The notes under the pieces are model-generated. The model made no database searches, was not told where the DNA came from, and saw only the letters and a list, made by a program, of their open reading frames with translations. The position numbers and the translations under genes are program-made. Shown here piece by piece: positions 1 to 5,478 of a stretch of 5,478 nucleotides of DNA (position 1 is its first letter; each line of letters begins with the position of its first letter). This stretch comes from an uncultured Candidatus Altimarinota bacterium (lineage in GTDB: Bacteria > Patescibacteriota > Gracilibacteria > BD1-5 > UBA6164): NCBI GenBank assembly GCA_937944175.1, contig CALDZW010000078.1:1-5478 (forward strand). The letters run 5' to 3'.

Positions 1-1133
1 TCTGATTTTAATTCATCTATTTTAGATCAAATCTCATTAAGTTTAGCATCTATAAGTTTATTATCTGCTTTTACTCAACTTAATGCTCATTCAACCCTCT
101 TTAACTCTTGAGTAAGCTCTCATAACCTTTTATTTACTTTAATATCTACCTGAGCTCATAATGATATTTGGTCACTACTGCTTATATTAACATTATTACC
201 TATCTTGATTCCTAATTGTTCTAATTCACTTTTTATCATTGTAAGATGATCTGATCATTGGTTACCTTCTTTAATCATTTCTGATAAAGATGACGATGAT
301 AAACTGACGTCCAGATAATCATTATCATCATGACTGCTTTCTGAGAATGATCCTGAGTCAATATCTCACTTCTCTGTTTCTATTGTAGATTGATTTCATG
401 AAAGAGAAGGTGAGAGAGTAGATATATTTTGACTTATTACATATTTTTCTCATCTAGAAAATCAGATTTCATCACTTTTTTTAAGTAGAAGCTTGTAAAA
501 AAGCACTCCTTTTTTAGGATCTATGATCCCAATATATTTTGCTACTCAACTAAAAAGTAATAATAATTCATTCTTATTCAGAAAAGTTAATTTGTTAATA
601 TTAGCAAATATACTATCTAATGATCATGTAATATTCAACTCATATGTATTGAAGATACTCTCTGCGGTTGTTATATCTCAAAGATTTATTGATGCTGAGA
701 GGTATAGTAACCTCAATGAATTATCCATTTTATTGATAACACGCTCATATTCATAAATGGCATCTTTTACGTATGAATAACCTCAACTCAAGTATACTTT
801 CCTTAGGTTGTTATAAACTGTGCTATCTGATGTGAAAAGACTTTCAAAAAAGCTTTCTTTACCTAATGGAGACACAATTTTTAACTGCTCTGATAGTTGA
901 TTTTCTAATGTTAAAAGCTCATTCTCATCTAAACCATCTTTTATACTCTCATTGAATGATTTTAAAGCATTATAGGTGCCACTTATCACTTTATCTCTTT
1001 TTTCTTTTTTTAGTGCTAAACTCTCTTTTTGTATATAATCAACATAAGAACCAAAAACAGGAGATTTCTTAGTTCCCCCAAGAGTTTTTTTTATTTCAGA
1101 TTGAAGAGTATCAATGTTCGTAGATAGTCACAT
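1..1133 (-). CDS. Unrecognised helical protein with Ser/Asp-rich linker and coiled coil (3' end outside window)
   Basis: I do not recognise this protein. Read with UGA as glycine, the minus strand is open from an ATG at 1133-1131 to the left edge, giving 377 residues with no TAA or TAG. Fifteen TGA codons are in frame, next to about thirteen GGN codons. There is no signal peptide or membrane segment. Residues 1-230 are helical. Around 117-165 the stretch YVKDAIYEYERVIN... followed by LYLSASINLGDITTAESIF has the helix-turn-helix spacing and Gly-Asp turn of TPR-like repeats, but this is an inference. Residues about 233-285 form a low-complexity linker rich in Ser, Asp, Glu and Thr, including SSSS. 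From about 328 to the edge the sequence is heptad-like and charged (KRLGELTQELKRVEGALSGV), predicting a coiled coil. No Shine-Dalgarno precedes the ATG, and an in-frame TAG lies just upstream. A structural or scaffolding role is possible; function is unknown. Confidence 0.8.
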
Positions 1134-1300
1134 ATATTGATAACTTAACTAAATATACTTTTATCTAAAATATAACATATATTTCAAAAATATGCTAAAA
1201 GTTTAGTGTTATTATACTCTCATAGTAATGAGTACCAGGTTAATATTTATTGAAATTAGACCCATCTTGAGACGTCTTATATGAAGAAAAGTTAAGATGC

Positions 1301-1420
1301 ATTAAGTTGTTTGTTTTGTATCTTACTCATCTCAGTTCTCACTTCCTTTACTAGAGTATTCCAATAAATTTTAAGAAAATATTCCTTTAAAATAAGGGTT
1401 TTTTAGTATGAAAATGTTCA
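1301..1420 (+). repeat. Imperfect direct repeat, copy A (upstream of the M3 peptidase gene)
   Basis: Copy A matches copy B (3717-3845) in the same orientation. The best part, 1339-1420 against 3763-3845, agrees at about 67 of 83 positions aligned by eye. The conserved blocks in order are TCACTTCCTTTACTAG (14 of 16 shared), TTCCAATAAA (identical, 1359-1368), 12 variable bases, ATTCCTTTAAAATAAG (identical, 1381-1396), a T-run (1399-1404) and AGTATGAAAATGTTCA (13 of 16 shared). TCCTT (1383-1387) and AAGGG (1394-1398) can form a 5-bp stem directly before the T-run, like a weak intrinsic terminator. The copy ends 119 bp before the peptidase start codon. It could be a small RNA, a regulatory leader or a dispersed repeat. 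Confidence 0.75.
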
Positions 1421-1497
1421 AGGAGGTGAGTTTTACACTGATATTATTTACCATACTAATTCTAATCGAGTATTTGTTTGACATTTTAATAAAATAA
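1408..1497 (+). CDS. Possible small hydrophobic membrane peptide (29 aa)
   Basis: From ATG at 1408 to TAA at 1495-1497 the frame encodes 29 residues. A short basic start (MKMFKEVSFT) is followed by LILFTILILIEYLFDILI and a final Lys, a plausible single membrane-spanning helix. Alternative starts are ATG at 1414 or a CTG at 1438. A near-perfect Shine-Dalgarno, AAGGAGGTGA (1420-1429), lies inside the frame, correctly spaced only for the non-standard CTG. The upstream signal for ATG 1408 is just a weak AAGGG. The start falls in the tail of repeat copy A; in copy B the ATG at 3839 opens only a nine-codon frame whose first residues (M-L-R-E) resemble M-F-K-E. Hydrophobic reading frames arise easily in A+T-rich DNA, and the frame overlaps the putative peptidase promoter, so this call is tentative. 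Confidence 0.3.
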   Translation: MKMFKEVSFTLILFTILILIEYLFDILIK

Positions 1498-1505
1498 TAT
1501 ATTAC
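1478..1505 (+). promoter_or_regulatory. Putative promoter of the M3 peptidase gene
   Basis: A consensus -35 box TTGACA (1478-1483) is followed after 16 bp by a weak -10-like TATTAC (1500-1505). Transcription would start near 1512, giving a leader of about 28 nt that contains the ribosome binding site. The -35 is convincing. The -10 is uncertain because the surrounding DNA is nearly all A and T and offers other registers. Confidence 0.4.
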
Positions 1506-1520
1506 TGCTCTATATATATG

Positions 1521-1528
1521 AGGAGGAG
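1521..1528 (+). promoter_or_regulatory. Strong Shine-Dalgarno (AGGAGGAG) for the M3 peptidase start
   Basis: AGGAGGAG ends 11 nt before the ATG at 1540, slightly longer than ideal but acceptable, and supports that ATG as the start. It is the only clear Shine-Dalgarno placed before a main gene here; the genes starting at 1133, 3972, 5010 and 5290 have none. Confidence 0.75.
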
Positions 1529-1539
1529 AATTCAAATAT

Positions 1540-3666
1540 ATGATAAATATTACTTTAATGAATACAAAAATTAATCAGCTGGATCATAAAAAGAACAGCT
1601 CTTACAAGGATGCTAGTTTTTCAAAAGAAACAGTTTTAGACACAGTAAATGAATCGCTAAAACCATGTAAGGAAAGGATCCTTTATTATTTAGAGAATAA
1701 AGTTGAACCTGATTTTGGGTTGCTTATGAGTGCGGAAGCTTTAGAGTGTTATGAAGAGATTTGAAATGAGTTGTTACTGAGGGAAGATGAAAAAATGAAA
1801 ATTTTTTTACTAAAACCTATTCATGAAATATCATTTGATGATCTCTTTTATATTTTTGAATATGATTTAAATTTTGAGCCTAATACTATTATCAATCGAT
1901 TATTAGTATTACTTACCTTTATAGCTAATATATCCTGAAATCAAGCTATAAGAGTATTGAAAGATAAACTTGATAATAATATGCAAGATCTAACAAATAG
2001 ATTTAAAAAAAGAGATGACTATGAAGAGTGGCTTGATCATATATTCTGTCAAGAGAGTAATACTCTTAGGAAAGATTGTATTAAAAAGATTATTCAACTA
2101 GATAGAAAGAAAAACTGAGAGAAGGTATCTCATGAGGAAAGAGATAAAATTTTAAGCTTAAGACAGTCTAGGTCCACATTGAAAACACACTATAAAAAGT
2201 TGTTGGAAAATGAAAATAAAACATTCTTTTACACTATTAATAATATTGACTCACTTTCTGAGATGCCAAAGGAACTAATTGTGAAGGCAAGAGAAGATGC
2301 AAAAAAGGAATTATGAGATGAAATCAATGCATTAGTTTTTTATAAAGTAACACCTATTCTAAGATACTGTAGTGATCAAAAAATTAGAAAGGAAGTTTCT
2401 CAAAGGTCAGTAGAAAAGCATAGAAGTTGAGAGAATAGAAACATTGAGGTAATTATTGATATAATTAATAACTTTAATGAAGAGGCTAGGACTTTGTGAT
2501 ATAAAAATTTTTCTGAATATAGGAGACAGTATCAAACAGCATGACCAACAAAAAATGTGAGTATATTTATAGATGAATCATGAGAGGTACTGAGTAACTG
2601 ATTCAAACAGGAGATAGATATATTAAAATCAGAATTCCAGCTTGAGCAAATGAATCATTGGGATATACATTATTATATGAGAAAGTACAAGGAATTGAAT
2701 CTTGATATTAATAGCAAAGATTTTAATAACTTTTTTTCTTTTGAATCAGTGAGAAGTGGTATTGAGACTTTGATGAGCGAGTCTTTTTGATTAGAGTTTA
2801 AAAAATCAACACTAAAATGACATCATGAAGATACATATATATATGAAGTGTGGAAAGACAATAAACTCATTTGATATCTATGATTTGACCCATATACAAG
2901 GGAATGAAAGAAAACTACCTCATATGCAAGTAGGTTTAATGATATTGGAGGAGTTCCTTTTGTCTGGGCATTTAATAATATTAGTGATATTGAAAGAGAA
3001 AAATGATTATCAATTGATAATGTGAGATCAATATTACATGAATTTTGACACACATTGTACAGTCTCGTGACATGAAGCAAAGAAGATGAAATATGAGTAT
3101 CAATCATCCCAACAGATTCAGTTGAGATGCCTTCAAAATTTATGGAGCAGTTTATACTCTCAGAAGAACATTTAAGGTGATTTTCTGATAAAGATAGTGA
3201 TTGAAATACAATTACTCAGGAAACTCTTCAAAAAGTAATACAGTGCTATTTATATGATAAGAAATATAAGGACACATATGGAAGTCATTTTACAGAAATT
3301 GATAATTTTTATTATACCCATGATTACCCTATTACAGATAGTCATGATTTTACTGAAAGTTGTGATAATTTGGTAGATAGGTTTGGATTTGATTCAGAAA
3401 AGGGGTCAGAGTTTCCAAGGTTCTTCCATCCAATTTCATCAAAATACCAGTGAGTATATTATTGTTATAGCTGGTGAGATGCTCTTGCATGAGGTCTCTT
3501 TAGGAGATTTATTGACGAATGATGAAATCTAGTAGCTTGAGAAAATGTACTTCAAATGTACAAAAACACTGTAAAGGATTGATCAAAAACAGCTATTTCC
3601 AAATATCTATGAATGCCTGAACTAGATGTAAAGAAAATTGCATTGGGTATATTAAATGAATTGTAA
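1540..3666 (+). CDS. M3-family zinc oligopeptidase (oligopeptidase A / thimet oligopeptidase type)
   Basis: A complete 708-residue protein when UGA is read as glycine, close to the usual 680-720 for the family. M3 enzymes are cytoplasmic zinc metallopeptidases that cut short peptides inside a closed helical channel. The N-terminal 400 or so residues are helical and poorly conserved. The catalytic part carries DPYTREGK (450-457), matching the family's DLYxREGK; the zinc motif HEFGH (500-504); and VEMPSKFMEQF, whose Glu529 lies exactly 25 residues after His504, as for the third zinc ligand of thimet oligopeptidase. KYQGVYYCYSW (635-645) follows, matching the transition-state tyrosine region. 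Twenty-eight glycines are UGA and only nine are GGN; the UGA glycines include those of REGK, HEFGH and QGVYY. It is the M3A-like type, with no signal peptide. No internal TAA or TAG was found. A hairpin terminator follows directly, suggesting a single-gene transcript. One CGA codon (1909) is present, of uncertain meaning. Confidence 0.95.
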
Positions 3667-3704
3667 GCTTACTTATTACATTGTTTAAAGTAAGAGCTAT
3701 TTTT
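3666..3704 (+). terminator. Intrinsic terminator of the M3 peptidase gene
   Basis: CTTACTT (3668-3674) pairs perfectly with AAGTAAG (3688-3694) around a 13-nt loop. AG/CT can add an outer pair after a two-base bulge, and TATTTTT (3698-3704) follows. The hairpin begins at the last base of the TAA stop. The stem is A+T-rich, as expected for this genome, so its strength is uncertain. Confidence 0.6.
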
Positions 3705-3716
3705 GATCAGACATGT

Positions 3717-3845
3717 ATTAAAAGTTAGTGTTTTGTATACTGTTATTTTGCACTACTAGTTATCACTTTCTTCACTAGGAGTTCCAATAAAAAATATGAA
3801 CAGATTCCTTTAAAATAAGATTTTTTTTCAGTGTAAAAATGTTGA
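3717..3845 (+). repeat. Imperfect direct repeat, copy B (upstream of the HAD gene)
   Basis: The partner of copy A at 1301-1420. The identical blocks TTCCAATAAA (3782-3791) and ATTCCTTTAAAATAAG (3804-3819) are again exactly 12 bases apart, followed by an eight-T run (3821-3828) and AGTGTAAAAATGTTGA. The 5-bp stem possible before the T-run in copy A is not preserved (only three pairs remain), which weakens the terminator reading. This copy ends 126 bp before the HAD start codon, almost the same offset as copy A to the peptidase start. It shows no terminal inverted repeats or target-site duplication that I can see. Confidence 0.75.
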
Positions 3846-3937
3846 GAGAGTATCCTATTTCTCACTAGAGTTCTTTGATGTAATAGTAGATAAATATTAT
3901 ATTATAACAGGCATACATTATATATAATTTGAATATA

Positions 3938-3965
3938 TTGATTATTTCATTATTATACATATAAT
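3938..3965 (+). promoter_or_regulatory. Promoter placed for a leaderless HAD mRNA
   Basis: TTGATT (3938-3943), a 16-bp spacer and a perfect TATAAT (3960-3965) lie with only six bases between the -10 box and the ATG at 3972. Transcription would begin at or next to the start codon. The absence of any Shine-Dalgarno before this ATG agrees with leaderless translation. Chance matches are common in such A+T-rich DNA, but both boxes, the spacer and the start position all agree. Confidence 0.6.
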
Positions 3966-3971
3966 ATACAT

Positions 3972-4904
3972 ATGAAATGACTTCAACTTGATAATACAAT
4001 TCCGATCGAGGCATTTGATTTTGATGGTAATCTCCTAAAATTAAAAACGCCCTATTTTTTTGTTTGTAAAAAAACTAAGAAGGTGATAAAAATTTTTGCT
4101 GATGAAATTGATGCAGAGCCAACAAAATTTTTCTGACCTGAGGCAGAGTATGATTTTACAGATGGAGATCTTTTAAGTACATTGAGAAATTGAATGTGTA
4201 CATCTCCGTATTGAGATAGATGATTTGACTGATTGTTAAATGACGTGAAAAAAGCACTTGAAGATAAGAGCTTTGGGCCAAGTTTTGAGTATTTTAAAGA
4301 TACTTTTTTAATTAAATGAAGAATATGGTCAATTATTACTGACCGTTGAAACTCACCTGATAATTTTCAACGAGTATTTGAGCTCATCAATAAGCATGCA
4401 TTAACTGCTGAGGAGAAAGAAGAACAGCTTAAGAATATCAGAAGGAATTATTGATTAGGGACTGAATTATCTGATGTTCAGGTTCTTCAGTATTATTTCA
4501 GAGAACAGATTATAGATTATGTTCCATGTAATAATCCATTGGTACAAAGATTCACCGGCATGGATGATTCTAAAATACCTAATAAAGCATATGCAATGGA
4601 TTGGTGGTTAGATAAAGTTCATGATAAAATGAAGAGTATTTGAATGAAGTGTAACAAGGATGTTTCAGAAATAATCACCTCTGACTGTCCTCTTGCTGTA
4701 TGATTTAGTGATGATAGTGTCAATCATGTAAATAATATGATAGAATATCTATCAAAAAAAATAAATGAACTGTGACAAAATTATATAGCAAGGGTATCAT
4801 ATACTTGAGTTGAAGAATGAATTTCAAAGATCTGAAAAACACTCCCAGATAATGTTAATAGATCAACAAATGGGAGGGTGTTTAGTATAAGCTGTAGAGA
4901 TTAG
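3972..4904 (+). CDS. HAD-superfamily hydrolase (probable phosphatase, substrate unknown)
   Basis: 310 residues with UGA as glycine (15 UGA, 6 GGN). The four HAD motifs are present in order. Motif I is FDFDGN with nucleophile Asp16 and acid/base Asp18; an Asn replaces the usual Thr at the last position. Motif II is IITDRGNSP with Thr123, resembling the TARG-type motif of several HAD groups. Lys205 in NKAYAMDWW is the likely motif III lysine. Motif IV is GFSDDS with Asp247 and Asp248 for magnesium. HAD enzymes form a phospho-aspartate intermediate; most with this motif set are phosphatases. The roughly 100 residues between motifs I and II may be a cap region. No signal peptide is seen. The start is the first ATG in frame and lies six bases after a TATAAT box. 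A DUF1653 gene follows in the same direction. The CGT in TDRG reads naturally as arginine; a CGA (4371) is ambiguous. The frame continues after the TAG for 21 more sense codons. Confidence 0.88.
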
Positions 4905-4970
4905 TGGAGGGTAGAGGAAATAATAAAAAACAGTTACATATTAGATAGTTTGTCTTCTGTATGAAAATAA
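4905..4970 (+). other. In-frame, coding-like stretch after the HAD stop codon
   Basis: After TAG (4902-4904) the same frame continues with 21 sense codons to TAA (4968-4970). The translation begins WRVEEIIKNSYILDSL and ends in a UGA-coded Gly and a Lys, looking like an amphipathic helix. It could be the original C-terminus cut off by a nonsense change, a readthrough extension, or chance. By rough estimate, an A+T-rich frame stays open this long by chance perhaps a third of the time. From 4971 to 5009 I see no terminator and no Shine-Dalgarno. Confidence 0.35.
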
Positions 4971-5009
4971 GTATTCTAAAGGTCATTATATTTTTTAAAC
5001 TAAGCATTT

Positions 5010-5270
5010 ATGAATGAATCTAATCTTGATATAATAATTGGAGGAATATATAAACGTATTGATTGACTGAGATATAGAGTAGAGGAAATTCACCCTGATG
5101 CCACTTGATATGAAACCACTTGAAAACTATCAAAATCTGTTAGATATGAACAATTAGATGCCTCAGCATCATACCCCTCTGGAACAATGCGGGTGAGAAA
5201 AATTGAAGACTTTTTAGATACAGTTGAGGTAGATGGGCAACAAAGAAATATTTTTGAACTCATAAAATAA
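5010..5270 (+). CDS. DUF1653-family small protein
   Basis: 86 residues with UGA as glycine at three positions. The sequence follows the DUF1653 pattern: GGIYKRIDGLRYRVEEI near the start (family: GxYRHYKGxxYxV), then VRYEQL (family VVYxxL), then VRKIEDFLDTVEVDG near the end (family WVRPxxMFxExVxxDG). Family members are about 65-100 residues long, so this is complete. Their biochemical role is not established. The codon just before this VRK is CGG (5190), where the family usually has Trp, so it may be decoded as Trp rather than Arg. The middle is longer than in the short bacterial forms. No Shine-Dalgarno precedes the ATG; the GGAGGA at 5040-5045 lies inside the gene and encodes the Gly-Gly of GGIY. 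It lies 105 bp after the HAD stop and 19 bp before the next gene, compatible with an operon. Confidence 0.82.
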
Positions 5271-5289
5271 ACGCTAATAATATGAACAA

Positions 5290-5478
5290 ATGGAATATGG
5301 TTTTCTCCTAGCAATTATATGAATGTTATCAATTGCAGGTTCTAACATTATCACAAAAAAACTGAGTTTAGAGTTTGATGGATTACTCTCTACTTTCTTC
5401 TACATTCTTTCTACAGCCATTTTTGCCATAATATTGTTTGTAGTGTTTGGGGAATATAATTTTGTATTTAACTTACAA
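5290..5478 (+). CDS. EamA/DMT-superfamily transporter, N-terminal part (cut by window end)
   Basis: The frame from ATG at 5290 stays open for 63 codons to the right edge, with one in-frame UGA at residue 11. The first segment, FLLAIIGMLSIAGSNIITKK (5-24), is a hydrophobic helix ending in a positively charged turn, like the first helix and following loop of EamA (DMT) permeases. A second hydrophobic helix spans about residues 32-53 (LLSTFFYILSTAIFAIILFV). Members usually have ten helices and about 300 residues and export or import small metabolites across the inner membrane; the substrate cannot be told from this fragment. There is no Shine-Dalgarno. Another ATG eight bases upstream (5282) is in a different frame and stops after nine codons. 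The 19-bp gap after the DUF1653 gene suggests co-transcription. Other multi-helix membrane families remain possible. Confidence 0.65.

Larger units (their letters stand above)
1134..1539. other. Divergent intergenic region (406 bp) with repeat, stem-loop and promoter elements
   Basis: This very A+T-rich gap separates the divergent starts at 1133 (minus) and 1540 (plus). I found no rRNA and no convincing tRNA. On the minus side there is a TTGAAA-like box (1187-1182) but no good -10 at normal spacing. A promoter-like head, AAAAGTTTAGTGTT followed by TATACT, lies at 1197-1218 and resembles 3720-3741. CTCAT (1219-1223) and ATGAG (1228-1232) can form a tight hairpin. A larger nested stem-loop pairs CATCTT (1263-1268) with AAGATG (1294-1299), and inside it TCTT (1275-1278) with AAGA (1284-1287). 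The 8-bp palindrome AGACGTCT lies at 1270-1277. Positions 1301-1420 are repeat copy A, followed by a possible small ORF, a promoter and the ribosome binding site of the peptidase gene. Confidence 0.7.
3667..3971. other. Intergenic region (305 bp) between the peptidase and HAD genes
   Basis: It holds, in order, the peptidase terminator, a promoter-like head AAAAGTTAGTGTT with TATACT (3736-3741), repeat copy B and a promoter for the HAD gene. TGAGA (3843-3847) and TCTCA (3860-3864) could form a small hairpin just after copy B. Between about 3866 and 3935 I see only A+T-rich sequence with no coding frame of note. Confidence 0.7.

Noticed and set aside
523..756. Plus-strand frame of 77 codons
   Set aside because: It lies antisense within the long minus-strand gene and has no ribosome binding site or family resemblance.
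783..989. A separate 68-residue minus-strand gene
   Set aside because: It is an internal piece of the long minus-strand frame that opens at 1133; its apparent stop is a UGA glycine codon.
1195..1265. Possible tRNA suggested by GGTTAATATT...GAAATTAGACCCA
   Set aside because: There is no matching acceptor stem, no T-loop consensus and no recognisable anticodon arm.
1540..1764. A separate 74-residue gene ending at TGA
   Set aside because: It is only the first part of the 708-residue M3 peptidase; the TGA at 1762 is read as glycine and the frame continues to TAA at 3664.
2825..3025. Plus-strand frame of 66 codons
   Set aside because: It is an out-of-frame overlap with the peptidase gene, whose own frame carries the recognised motifs.
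2823..3107. Minus-strand frame of 94 codons across the peptidase catalytic region
   Set aside because: It is antisense to the conserved REGK and HEFGH coding sequence, so it is a shadow of that conservation.
1540..3666. UGA as tryptophan (Mycoplasma-type code), selenocysteine, or a decayed pseudogene
   Set aside because: UGA falls on conserved glycines (HEFGH, REGK, GFSDD), TGG still encodes Trp, dozens of UGAs exclude selenocysteine, and the genes are otherwise intact with conserved active sites.
3663..3672. 10-bp palindrome GTAAGCTTAC as an operator
   Set aside because: It spans the peptidase stop codon and is better explained as overlap with the adjoining terminator stem; there is no second copy near a promoter.
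1301..3845. The two repeats as a transposon or CRISPR array around the peptidase gene
   Set aside because: There are only two copies more than 2 kb apart, with no spacers, transposase, terminal inverted repeats or target duplications visible.
5090..5314. Minus-strand frame of 74 codons
   Set aside because: It is antisense to the DUF1653 gene and the start of the EamA gene, both supported by family resemblance.

Overview
The window reads sensibly only if UGA is a sense codon. Four long open frames, plus a fifth that runs off the right edge, are crossed by about 62 in-frame TGA codons and end at TAA or TAG. The TGAs sit where protein families keep glycine: the HEFGH zinc motif and REGK motif of an M3 peptidase, and the GFSDD motif of a HAD phosphatase. 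TGG remains in use for tryptophan. UGA = glycine is translation table 25, known from the Candidate Phyla Radiation bacteria Absconditabacteria (SR1) and Gracilibacteria (BD1-5/GN02). The strong A+T bias and the near-exclusive use of AGA/AGG for arginine fit those groups. A CGG codon at what looks like a conserved tryptophan in a DUF1653 protein hints at the second reassignment (CGA/CGG to Trp) reported for Absconditabacteria, but this rests on one site.

Layout. Positions 1-1133 (minus strand) hold the first 377 residues of an unrecognised protein: a helical, possibly TPR-like N-terminal half, a Ser/Asp-rich linker and a coiled coil that runs off the left edge. A 406-bp divergent intergenic region (1134-1539) follows. 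It holds one copy of a noncoding repeat, a nested stem-loop and a possible 29-residue hydrophobic small protein. Positions 1540-3666 (plus) encode a complete 708-residue M3-family zinc oligopeptidase with a strong Shine-Dalgarno sequence, followed by a hairpin terminator. A second intergenic region (3667-3971) carries the second repeat copy and a good promoter placed so that the mRNA would be leaderless. Positions 3972-4904 encode a 310-residue HAD-superfamily hydrolase with a possible in-frame continuation beyond its TAG stop. Positions 5010-5270 encode an 86-residue DUF1653 protein. The start of an EamA/DMT-type membrane transporter begins at 5290 and continues past the right edge.

How the genes relate. 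The peptidase looks like a monocistronic unit for peptide breakdown, which suits a fermentative, probably host-dependent bacterium that scavenges amino acids. HAD, DUF1653 and EamA genes lie in the same direction with short gaps and may be co-transcribed, but nothing shows a shared pathway. The most unusual noncoding signal is a pair of roughly 120-130 bp repeats. Each ends about 120-126 bp before the start codon of the next plus-strand gene, and they share a 16-base identical core and a T-run. This may be a small RNA family, a shared 5' regulatory element or a dispersed repeat.
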